DNA of 64,000 nucleotides, from contig NZ_JBHVAL010000021.1 of assembly GCF_042667405.1 (NCBI RefSeq), forward strand, positions 11,505 to 75,504, written 5' to 3'. The first letter of the stretch is position 1; every line of letters starts with the position of its first letter. Under the pieces are notes generated by a model that saw only the letters and a list, made by a program, of their open reading frames with translations, was not told the DNA's origin and searched no databases. The position numbers and the translations under genes were made by a program. The stretch is from Arthrobacter sp042667405 (GTDB lineage: Bacteria; Actinomycetota; Actinomycetes; Actinomycetales; Micrococcaceae). Shown piece after piece: positions 10,055 to 17,391 of the stretch.

Positions 10055-11488
10055 TTAGACGCGCGTCATGGCGGCCTCCAGGGCGCGGGCAATTTGGAGA
10101 AGTCGCAGCTCAGAACCAACTGGCCCGATGAGCTGGATTCCCATAGGCAGGCCCGCTGCGGTGGTGTGGACCGGAATGCTGATGGCCGGCAACCCGCACA
10201 CGTTCACCATGGAACTCCACGGCGCGTATTGGCATTGCCGCTTGTAGTCCTCATCCGCGTCGCCTGCCCACGCGCTCGGCCACGGATCGCCGCTGTGACA
10301 TCCGCCCGTGAACCACCCGATGGGCCGGGGAGTCTGCGCCAGGGTAGGCATCAGGATCAAGTCCCACTGCGCGTACTGGGCGATGGTGTCGTGCTCGAAA
10401 TGCCGCAGGAACCCCAAAGCTTCATCCACCTTCAGGGCGCTGCGCTGTTGTGCCCGGCGCCTGAACGTCCTGGTCAGCGGTGTCAGCAGAGGCTCGCGCT
10501 GGGGTGCTATCCGGGCACTTCCGACGCCGGCAGTCCAGGCCGCGGTGAACGCTTCGGGATAGCGGTTGTCATAGCGGATTTCCGCTTCGCCCACGATATG
10601 GCCGACCTCTTCCAGCAGCTTTACCCCCAGATTCAGGGCGTCCATCGCGTCCGGCCCGACCTCGAAGGGGTACACGCCGGCCCAGGGGCTGTCCAGGCTC
10701 ACGCCGATCCTCAGGGATTCAGGCGCCCGCCCAACGTTGGCGAGGTATCCGCCGTCGGGCGCTTTATCCCGGGGGACCAGCGCGTCCATGAGCAGCGCCG
10801 CGTCCGACGCATTCCGGGCCAAGGGTCCGGCAACCACCAACTTGGCTGAATCTCCGGCGCTCACCCCGGCAGGTACCAAACCCCGCCCCGGCTTCAGCCC
10901 CACGAGCCCGCAGGCTCCCGCCGGGATCCGGATGGACCCGCCGCCGTCGGTCCCGGGCGCGAAGGGAACCAGTCCCGCAGCCACGGCTGCCGCGCTGCCT
11001 CCCGACGAGCCGCCGGAGCTTCGGCCCAAGGCGTGCGGATTGCGCGACGGCGGTGCAATGCGGTTTTCGCTGTAGGCCGTCAGCCCGAATTCCGGCACCT
11101 GGGTCTTACCCAGCGAGATCACGCCCTGCGCCTTCAAGGTAGATGCCAAGGGCCCGTCGTCGGGCGCCGGCTTGTGCTCCAGCGCGGCGCTGCCGTGGGT
11201 GGTCGGGACGCCGGCGACATCGGTGAGGTCCTTGAACGCTGTGGGCAGGCCGTGCAGCAGCGGCAGCTCCTCCAGTCGTCCCTCCCGGGCCAGCCGGGCA
11301 TGGAGAGCGTCGGCGGTTCGGGCGTCCATGAGGGCCTGCTCCGCGGTAACGGTGATGAAGGCGCCGAGCTGCGGGTTTCGCGCCTCTATTGCTGAGACGA
11401 AATGCGTTGCGGCTTCCCTCGCAGAGAGTGCACCGCCGGCCAAGGCATCACGGAGCTGGACGGCGGTTTGCTTGGGAAGGTCCTGCAT
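10055..11488 (-). CDS. amidase (amidase signature family)
   Basis: The 477-residue protein has the amidase-signature core: catalytic Lys in TAFKDLTD (about residue 86), the Gly/Ser-rich stretch GRSSGGSSGGSAAA around 155-165 with the cis-Ser, and the nucleophile in GTDGGGSIRIPAG (Ser near 185). Such enzymes hydrolyse amides; GatA-like glutamine use is unlikely because gatB and gatC are not beside it. ATG 11488 is 7 nt after the stop of the S51 peptidase gene on the same strand, so the two are probably one operon. The substrate is unknown. Confidence 0.85.
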   Translation of the reverse strand: MQDLPKQTAVQLRDALAGGALSAREAATHFVSAIEARNPQLGAFITVTAEQALMDARTADALHARLAREGRLEELPLLHGLPTAFKDLTDVAGVPTTHGSAALEHKPAPDDGPLASTLKAQGVISLGKTQVPEFGLTAYSENRIAPPSRNPHALGRSSGGSSGGSAAAVAAGLVPFAPGTDGGGSIRIPAGACGLVGLKPGRGLVPAGVSAGDSAKLVVAGPLARNASDAALLMDALVPRDKAPDGGYLANVGRAPESLRIGVSLDSPWAGVYPFEVGPDAMDALNLGVKLLEEVGHIVGEAEIRYDNRYPEAFTAAWTAGVGSARIAPQREPLLTPLTRTFRRRAQQRSALKVDEALGFLRHFEHDTIAQYAQWDLILMPTLAQTPRPIGWFTGGCHSGDPWPSAWAGDADEDYKRQCQYAPWSSMVNVCGLPAISIPVHTTAAGLPMGIQLIGPVGSELRLLQIARALEAAMTRV

Positions 11489-11495
11489 CGATGGA

Positions 11496-12239
11496 TCAGC
11501 CAAGGAAACGGGACTCCAACCGTTCCTCCACAGCAACGGCGTCCACGCTCTCGCCGGCTCCTGCAGTCACGCGGAAAGCGGCCTTGTTCTTGACCTCGGA
11601 GACCACTTCCACAAGTTCCGTGCCCCGGTAAACCAGCCCCACGCCGTCGTCCGTGCAGTGTGTCTCGCCGAGAGTGCCGTTGGCCACCAGTTTGTGGATG
11701 GCGGGTGCGCGGCGGAGTTCGGAATCGTAGTGGACCCCGTTGCCGTAGGGGAGGAAACCCAGGGAATCCGTGACGGGGCGCAGCTCGGGGCCATAGGAAT
11801 CGGTCACGCCGCCCTGGTACCAACAGATCGAGCCGGCGGAAACTCCGGCCAGCACGACGCCACCCTCCCACGCCTTGCGCAGGATCCGGTCCAGCCCGTG
11901 GGCACGCCACACAGCCAACAGGTTAACCACGGATCCGCCATTGACCCAGACCACGTCCTGCTCCAGGAGATGGGCTTCGGGATCCTCGATGTTCGGCATG
12001 GTGAAGAGGTTGAGGTGGCTGAAGTCGAACCCGGCAATGCGCGCGGCCTGGTCCATTTCCGCGGCCCACCACCGCTGATCGCCGGAGGCCGTGCCAATGT
12101 GCGTCACCTTGGGCGCGCGGCCGGTCACGCCTGAGAGTTCCACCGCGTAGTGCATCAGGTGGTTGAACTCGATCCTTGTCCTGGCGCCCGGCTTGTAACC
12201 GCCGGATGTAGCCAGAATCGTGGGTTGCCCAGCAGCCAT
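11496..12239 (-). CDS. peptidase S51 / peptidase E-like protein
   Basis: The 247-residue protein is of the S51 family (dipeptidase E/cyanophycinase-like, class I glutamine-amidotransferase-type fold). The nucleophilic elbow AGVSAGSICW places the catalytic Ser at 134. VVWVNGGSVVNLLAVWR near 97-111 is the usual NGGN-like stretch, and the His region is YGNGVHYDSE. These enzymes cleave Asp-X dipeptides or related isopeptides in the cytoplasm. A clear AGGAG site precedes the ATG. Its neighbour downstream is an amidase, suggesting shared use of small peptides or amides. Confidence 0.82.
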   Translation of the reverse strand: MAAGQPTILATSGGYKPGARTRIEFNHLMHYAVELSGVTGRAPKVTHIGTASGDQRWWAAEMDQAARIAGFDFSHLNLFTMPNIEDPEAHLLEQDVVWVNGGSVVNLLAVWRAHGLDRILRKAWEGGVVLAGVSAGSICWYQGGVTDSYGPELRPVTDSLGFLPYGNGVHYDSELRRAPAIHKLVANGTLGETHCTDDGVGLVYRGTELVEVVSEVKNKAAFRVTAGAGESVDAVAVEERLESRFLG

Positions 12240-12391
12240 GGGTGCTCCTAGTAGCCGGTCTCGGGGGTGTGCTTGAAACCCAGTCTTAACGCCAAGGCCA
12301 CTGTGCGCAAGCGAAGACAGCAGCCCCGTGCCTGCGGCAGGTCCATGCGACTAGGCTGGATGCTGACTTCAATCGATGGGAAGGATCCACT

Positions 12392-12718
12392 ATGAGTGAC
12401 TTCGATACCGTGCCTGTGGGCGACATTCCGGCCGATGCCAGCATCCTGGACGTCCGTGAAGACTACGAGTGGGTGGCAGGCCACGCGGAAGGTGCGCGCC
12501 ACATTCCCATGGACCAACTGCCCGCCCGCCTGGACGAACTGGATCCGGACGAGGACTTCTTCGTGATCTGCCGGACGGGTGGCCGGTCATTCCGTGCTGT
12601 CCAGTGGCTGGTGGGCCAGGGCTACTCGGCCGTGAACGTGGCCGGGGGCATGGACATGTGGTTTGAAGCGGGCAAGTCGATGGTTTCGGACAACGGCCTC
12701 AAGCCGGTAGTCCTCTAG
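12392..12718 (+). CDS. single-domain rhodanese-like protein
   Basis: The 108-residue protein is one rhodanese domain: ILDVREDYEWVAGHAEGARHIPM near 18-40 and the active-site loop VICRTGGRSF with the catalytic Cys at about 60. It could transfer sulfane sulfur from a persulfide on that Cys to an acceptor. A GGGAAGGAT site precedes the ATG. It is 32 nt upstream of pheA in the same direction and may share its transcript. The physiological partner is unknown. Confidence 0.88.
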   Translation: MSDFDTVPVGDIPADASILDVREDYEWVAGHAEGARHIPMDQLPARLDELDPDEDFFVICRTGGRSFRAVQWLVGQGYSAVNVAGGMDMWFEAGKSMVSDNGLKPVVL

Positions 12719-12750
12719 TCTTCACGTATATAACCAGCAAGGAATACTCG

Positions 12751-13680
12751 ATGCCAGCGACTTACACCTTCCTCGGACCTGAGGGCACCTTCACTGAGGC
12801 CGCACTCCTGCAGGTCCCTGGCGCAGCTGAAGCAACGCGTATTCCCTGCACCAACGTCAATACGGCGCTGGAACGCGTCCGCCTCGGCGTGGCAGATGCA
12901 GCTATGGTTCCCATCGAAAACTCCGTGGAGGGCGGCGTCACTGCCACCCTGGATGCGATCGCCACGGGACAGGAACTCCGGATCATCCGGGAGGCCCTGG
13001 TTCCCATCACCTTCGTGCTGGTGGCGAGGCCCGGCGTCGGGCTTTCCGACATCAAGCGCGTCTCGACGCACGGCCACGCCTGGGCCCAGTGCCGCTTGTG
13101 GGTGGACGCGAACCTGCCCGGCGTGGACTACGTGCCGGGTTCGTCGACGGCGGCGGCAGCCATGGGGCTCCTGGAGGATGACGCCCACTACGAGGCTGCC
13201 ATCTGTGGCCCGTTGATCGCCGCCGACCAGCCCGGACTTAACGTGCTGGCTACGGACATCGGGGATAACCCGGACGCTGTGACACGGTTCATCCTGGTGA
13301 GCCGCCCGGGTGCGCTGCCGGAAAGAACCGGAGCGGACAAGACCACCGTTGTTGTTCCCCTCCCGGAAGACCACCCTGGTGCGCTCATGGAGATCCTGGA
13401 CCAGTTCGCTTCCCGCGGCGTGAACCTCAGCCGCATTGAATCGAGGCCCACCGGGCAGTACCTGGGCCACTACTTCTTCAGCATCGACGCCGACGGCCAC
13501 GCCTCGGATTCCCGCGTGGCTGACGCCTTGGCCGGCCTGCACCGGATCAGCCCCGCGACGCGCTTCCTGGGCTCCTATGCCCGTGCGGACAAGCAGGAGG
13601 CTGTGGTGGCTCCGCACACCTCGGACGCGGCGTTCGCCTCCGCGCATGCCTGGGTGGACGCGATCCTGAGGGGTTCCTAG
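12751..13680 (+). CDS. pheA: prephenate dehydratase
   Basis: The 309-residue enzyme converts prephenate to phenylpyruvate in phenylalanine biosynthesis. It begins with FLGPEGTFTEAAL, has the catalytic TRF motif at residues 178-180 (DAVTRFILVSRPG), and a C-terminal ACT domain with GALMEILDQFASRGVNLSRI and ESRP, where phenylalanine normally binds for feedback inhibition. There is no chorismate mutase domain, as usual for monofunctional actinobacterial enzymes. The ribosome site is AAGGAAT. Confidence 0.95.
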   Translation: MPATYTFLGPEGTFTEAALLQVPGAAEATRIPCTNVNTALERVRLGVADAAMVPIENSVEGGVTATLDAIATGQELRIIREALVPITFVLVARPGVGLSDIKRVSTHGHAWAQCRLWVDANLPGVDYVPGSSTAAAAMGLLEDDAHYEAAICGPLIAADQPGLNVLATDIGDNPDAVTRFILVSRPGALPERTGADKTTVVVPLPEDHPGALMEILDQFASRGVNLSRIESRPTGQYLGHYFFSIDADGHASDSRVADALAGLHRISPATRFLGSYARADKQEAVVAPHTSDAAFASAHAWVDAILRGS

Positions 13681-13786
13681 CCCTCCTCCGCAGGGTGCGG
13701 CTGGCCTACTTTCCCCGTGATGGTTCTGTGCGTATGCTTGCCTGATCCATAAACGATGGATGAATGCATCAACGAAAGGAGCGGTC

Positions 13787-14017
13787 ATGTCTGTCCACCG
13801 GGATGACAAAGACGGCCAGGGCATGATCGTCAATCCGAAGCCCTCAGGCGAGAACCAGGACGACTGGAATGGCGATGAGGCCGATCGTGCGGACCGGCTC
13901 CGCTTTGAAGAAGAACAAGCCATGATCAAGGAGCAGGCCGAGGCCCGCGCGGCCGCGAAGGCAGCCACCGAGGAAGCCGAAGAGAACGCGGCAGAGCCGG
14001 ACGCCGGCTCGATCTAG
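13787..14017 (+). CDS. small charged hypothetical protein
   Basis: This is a 76-residue, highly charged, soluble-looking protein: a polar N-terminal half with DDKDGQG and GENQDDWNGDEADRADRLR, then an Ala/Glu-rich helix likely to form a coiled coil (EEEQAMIKEQAEARAAAKAATEEAEE). A strong AAAGGAG site precedes ATG 13787, which I chose over a frame extension to 13760. I do not recognise the family, and it has no membrane or catalytic signature. Confidence 0.7.
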   Translation: MSVHRDDKDGQGMIVNPKPSGENQDDWNGDEADRADRLRFEEEQAMIKEQAEARAAAKAATEEAEENAAEPDAGSI

Positions 14018-14027
14018 GCGGTTGGTC

Positions 14028-15089
14028 CTAGGCGATCTGCGCCTTGGGTACCCGCACCAGCAGGGACCCTGGCTCCACCTGGACGGTGACCGTCGTCGCT
14101 TCACCTGACGGATCGCCGTCGAGCTGTGTGGCCATGGGTTCCTGGCTGCGGATGACCACCTTCCCTGAGCGGTAGAAGCTCATCATGGGCAGGTTCCTGT
14201 TGTGTTTGAACAGGATCTTCGCGTACATCGCGAGCCAGCCGAAGGCACTGCGGGGGCTCATGACCACAATGTCCAGCATCCCGTCGTCGATCATGGCCTG
14301 CGGGATGAAGTCGATGCCCCCGGGAATCAGGCCACAGTTGGCGAACAGGACGCTGCGGATCTTACGGGCCTGCTCCGGCTCGTCATCCAAGGTGATGGTG
14401 ACGCGTTTCCGCCTCCCGGGCAGGTGCCGGACACCGGCCTCCGTGTAAGCCAGCCAGCCGACGCTCTTTTTGAGGTCTTCCTTGGTGTCGCCAACCACCT
14501 CGGCGTCCAGGCCCATGCCCGCGATGACCAGGAACGTGTGTTCTCCGGAGACTCCCGTGATGTCGTTTTCGATCCCCATGGTGGCGGTGTCGATGTAGCG
14601 CTGATGGCCGAACAACGCCGTCTGGATGCATTCGGCGAGGTTCGTAACGTCCAGGTCCACGTTGCGGGCCAGGAGGTTCCCTGTTCCCAACGGGACCAAT
14701 CCCATGGCCACGTTCTTGTGCGCCAGCGACTCAGCCACCACGCGCACTGTACCGTCGCCGCCGCAGGCAAGAACGACGTCGGCCCCGTACGCCAGCGCTT
14801 GGCGCGACTGGCCGTAACCGGGATCTTCCACCGTGGTTTCGTAGAATTTAGGGGCGTCCCAGCCCGCCAGATCGCAGGCATCGATGATGGCTTGGCGCGC
14901 CACAGCCGCGTTGTTCTTGACGGGATTGAGGATCACCGCGACCTTCTGGTCTCCCGGCCCGGGCTTGTGGGCATCCTCCCGTACTGCGCTCCTGATGTGC
15001 CTGGCTTTCAACCGGCGCACGCCCCACCAGCTCGAGACGGCAAAAGCCACGCCCCCAGCGAGAATCACGTACAGGATCCAGTCGTTCAT
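14028..15089 (-). CDS. diacylglycerol kinase-catalytic-domain lipid kinase
   Basis: The 353-residue protein has one N-terminal membrane helix (about residues 5-25), then a DAGK catalytic domain with VILNPVKNNAA, the nucleotide-binding CGGDGTVRVVAE and PLGTGNLLARN. These are hallmarks of the DgkB/LCB5/YegS family, which phosphorylates diacylglycerol or related lipids at the membrane. Its start codon lies only 32 nt from the divergent serS start, with a TAGTGT hexamer 9 nt upstream, so its mRNA may be leaderless. The exact lipid substrate is not evident. Confidence 0.87.
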   Translation of the reverse strand: MNDWILYVILAGGVAFAVSSWWGVRRLKARHIRSAVREDAHKPGPGDQKVAVILNPVKNNAAVARQAIIDACDLAGWDAPKFYETTVEDPGYGQSRQALAYGADVVLACGGDGTVRVVAESLAHKNVAMGLVPLGTGNLLARNVDLDVTNLAECIQTALFGHQRYIDTATMGIENDITGVSGEHTFLVIAGMGLDAEVVGDTKEDLKKSVGWLAYTEAGVRHLPGRRKRVTITLDDEPEQARKIRSVLFANCGLIPGGIDFIPQAMIDDGMLDIVVMSPRSAFGWLAMYAKILFKHNRNLPMMSFYRSGKVVIRSQEPMATQLDGDPSGEATTVTVQVEPGSLLVRVPKAQIA

Positions 15090-15121
15090 TGTGCTTCAAC
15101 ACTATTCGATACTCTTGTGTG
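15090..15121. promoter_or_regulatory. compact divergent promoters for lipid kinase gene and serS
   Basis: Only 32 nt separate the two start codons. On the plus strand GATACT (15108-15113) or the overlapping TACTCT lies 6-8 nt before the serS GTG. On the minus strand TAGTGT (15104-15099) lies 9 nt before the kinase ATG. Neither start has a Shine-Dalgarno sequence. Both placements fit leaderless transcription. The -35 elements would have to lie within the opposite gene and are not clear. Confidence 0.5.
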
Positions 15122-16402
15122 GTGATCGACGTAAAAGACCTCAGCGAAAATCCGGACAAGTTCCGTGCCAGCCAGCGCGCCCGCGGTGCCGACGAGTCCG
15201 TTGTGGACGCGATCATCTCCGCTGACGCCGATCGCCGTGCTGCGCTGGTCCGCCACGAGACCCTCCGCGCCGAGCAGAACGCGTTCGGCAAAAAGGTGGC
15301 CCAGGCCAAGGGTGAGGAAAAGCAGGCCCTGCTGGCTGAGGTCAAGGAGCTCGCAAACGCGGTGAAGGCTGCGTCCGCGGAAGCCGCCGCTGCCCAGGCA
15401 AAGCAGGATGAGCTGCTGCGTGTCATTCCCAACCTTGTTGTGGACGGCGTCCCCGAGGGTGGCGAGGACGACTACGTGGTGGTCAAGACCGTTGGAACTC
15501 CGCGCGAGTTCACGGATTTTGAGCCCAAGGACCATCTGGAAATCGGCGAGCTGATCGGTGCCATCGACATGGAGCGCGGCGCGAAGGTCTCCGGCTCACG
15601 GTTCTACTTCCTCCGCGGCGTCGGTGCCCGCTTGGAAATGGCGTTGCTGCAGATGGCCATGGACCAGGCGATCGAAGCCGGGTTCGTGCCCATGATCACC
15701 CCCACTTTGGTGCGCCCCGAGACCATGCAGGGAACCGGTTTCGATGTAAAGCACGACGCCGAGATCTACCGTCTCGCTGAAGACGACCTTTACCTTGTGG
15801 GAACCTCGGAGGTGGCCCTGGCCGGGTACCACGCCGACGAGATCCTGGATCTTTCCGCAGGCCCCATCCGGTACGCCGGCCAGAGTTCCTGCTACCGCCG
15901 CGAGGCCGGTTCGCACGGCAAGGACACCCGCGGCATTATCCGCGTGCACCAGTTCAACAAGGTGGAGATGTTCATCTACACCACGGTTGAAGAGGCTGCT
16001 GCCGAGCACGAGCGCCTGCTTGCCTGGGAAGAGGAGATGCTGGCCAAGTGCGAGCTTCCGTACCGCGTCATTGACACTGCTGCCGGCGATCTTGGCATGT
16101 CCGCGGCCCGTAAGTTCGACTGCGAAGCCTGGGTTCCCACGCAGAACGCCTACCGCGAGCTCACCTCAACGTCCAACTGCACCACCTTCCAGGCCCGCCG
16201 CCTGAACATCCGCGAACGCGTGATCAACGACGAAGGTGTAGCCAAGGGGACCCGGGCAGTGGCCACACTGAACGGCACCCTGGCCACCACCCGTTGGATC
16301 GTTGCCATCCTTGAGCACCACCAGAACCCGGATGGTTCCGTCAACGTTCCCAAGGCGCTGCAGAAGTACCTTGGCGGCCTTGAGGTCCTGCCGGTTCTCT
16401 AG
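15122..16402 (+). CDS. serS: seryl-tRNA synthetase
   Basis: The 426-residue class II synthetase charges tRNA-Ser with serine. It begins IDVKDLSENPDKFRASQRA, has the long N-terminal coiled-coil arm (about 30-100), class II motif 2 in CYRREAGSHGKDTRG and motif 3 in GTLATTRWIVAILEHHQ. I start it at GTG 15122, where family similarity begins; GTG 15119 is adjacent. There is no ribosome site but a -10-like hexamer just upstream, so a leaderless message is likely. It ends at a good terminator. Confidence 0.96.
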   Translation: MIDVKDLSENPDKFRASQRARGADESVVDAIISADADRRAALVRHETLRAEQNAFGKKVAQAKGEEKQALLAEVKELANAVKAASAEAAAAQAKQDELLRVIPNLVVDGVPEGGEDDYVVVKTVGTPREFTDFEPKDHLEIGELIGAIDMERGAKVSGSRFYFLRGVGARLEMALLQMAMDQAIEAGFVPMITPTLVRPETMQGTGFDVKHDAEIYRLAEDDLYLVGTSEVALAGYHADEILDLSAGPIRYAGQSSCYRREAGSHGKDTRGIIRVHQFNKVEMFIYTTVEEAAAEHERLLAWEEEMLAKCELPYRVIDTAAGDLGMSAARKFDCEAWVPTQNAYRELTSTSNCTTFQARRLNIRERVINDEGVAKGTRAVATLNGTLATTRWIVAILEHHQNPDGSVNVPKALQKYLGGLEVLPVL

Positions 16403-16419
16403 TTTCCCTCTATGGGCGG

Positions 16420-16463
16420 ATCCCGCTCTTGTTCGTGGTTCACGGGCAAGGGCGGGATTTTTC
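16420..16463 (+). terminator. intrinsic terminator of serS
   Basis: A 12-bp stem (ATCCCGCTCTTG at 16420-16431 with CAAGGGCGGGAT at 16447-16458, one G-T wobble) with a 15-nt loop is followed directly by a T-run at 16458-16462, 17 nt after the serS stop. Confidence 0.85.
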
Positions 16464-16468
16464 GTTGT

Positions 16469-17215
16469 TCAGGCGGGTTTGCGGGCCACGACAATCAGTT
16501 CGCCCTGCCCATGGCCCACGGCCTCCCCGGACCAGCCTCCAAAAATGCCTTCAACCGTGAAGCCCGCCGCGATGAGGTCATGGCGCAGTTGGTCCTCGGT
16601 TCGGAAGGCCAGCACGGAGGTCTCCGTCTCCACTGGGCCTCCTTGGAGGGATCTGTGCTCAGTCAAAGCAATCAGACCATCCGCGTCAGGCTCAGGGGAG
16701 CTCTCCATCCAGGTTTCCACCGCGGTGCCGTCGGGAAGGATGTGCCGGCTCTGCGTCTCCGTCGGGGTCCAGCGCTGCCAAGCCCGGGCTGCGGGGTCGC
16801 GGGAATCGAAGGCCAAACGGCCGCCGGGTGCCAGCGCCCGGTGTACGTCGGCAAGCGTGCGGGACCATTCGCCGTCGTCGTAAATCGCTTGGGCGACGTG
16901 CGCCGTCATGATGGCGACGTCGAAAACTGTATTTTCAGGGATCCGTGACGATGTGCCCTCGACCCATGTGACACCTTCCGCGCCGGTTTTCCCGCGGGCG
17001 GCCCCCAACGAGCCAGGATTGGGGTCGATGCCCACCACGGTGTGTCCGCGGGCGGCTACCGCCAGGCTGATCCTGCCCGTCCCACAACCGAGGTCCAGAA
17101 CACGCCGGTTTGCTAGTTCGTTCACGAAGGCGAGGAAGAAATCATCGTCCTCTGCCCATTGATTTTCCAGGTCGTAAAGTGCGGCGAGTTGGGCGGGGCT
17201 CAGTCCTGGACGCAT
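16469..17215 (-). CDS. class I SAM-dependent methyltransferase
   Basis: The 248-residue protein has a Rossmann-type methyltransferase core: VLDLGCGTGRISLAVAARG around residues 40-58 (motif I, SAM binding), VVGIDPNPGSL (motif II) and FDVAIMTAHVAQAI (motif IV region). It has an acidic N-terminal helix rich in aromatic residues (YDLENQWAEDDDFF). The substrate is unknown. It diverges from helR across a 176-nt region containing two palindromes, so it may share regulation with helR. Confidence 0.83.
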   Translation of the reverse strand: MRPGLSPAQLAALYDLENQWAEDDDFFLAFVNELANRRVLDLGCGTGRISLAVAARGHTVVGIDPNPGSLGAARGKTGAEGVTWVEGTSSRIPENTVFDVAIMTAHVAQAIYDDGEWSRTLADVHRALAPGGRLAFDSRDPAARAWQRWTPTETQSRHILPDGTAVETWMESSPEPDADGLIALTEHRSLQGGPVETETSVLAFRTEDQLRHDLIAAGFTVEGIFGGWSGEAVGHGQGELIVVARKPA

Positions 17216-17268
17216 CCGCCCACCCTACCGTTGTCCAAGCGAGCACGAACGATAAATTGGGCATAAAA

Positions 17269-17292
17269 ATGGAAGGGAATTATCCCTTCCAT
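17269..17292. promoter_or_regulatory. 10-bp perfect inverted repeat upstream of helR
   Basis: ATGGAAGGGA (17269-17278) and TCCCTTCCAT (17283-17292) are exact reverse complements around a 4-nt ATTA centre. It lies in the divergent region, about 20 nt before the RAE-like palindrome. No T-run follows, so an operator or regulator site is likelier than a terminator. This function is an inference. Confidence 0.55.
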
Positions 17293-17312
17293 ATTCAATG
17301 TATAACCCACCC

Positions 17313-17335
17313 GGGGGCTTGCGGCAAGGCCCCCC
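17313..17335. promoter_or_regulatory. rifamycin-associated element (RAE)-like palindrome
   Basis: GGGGGCTTGC at 17313-17322 faces GCAAGGCCCCC at 17324-17334, a near-perfect inverted repeat centred on CGG. As I recall it, the published actinobacterial RAE is a roughly 19-bp inverted repeat of the form GGGGCTTGC-n-GCAAGGCCCC, found upstream of rifamycin-response genes including helR. It lies 57 nt before the helR ATG, with TATAAC at 17301-17306 as a candidate -10 just upstream. Confidence 0.72.
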
Positions 17336-17391
17336 TGGTGCCGAACAATTGATCCTCGAACCCCATAACCAACGCAAAAGGGAGTCGTGGG

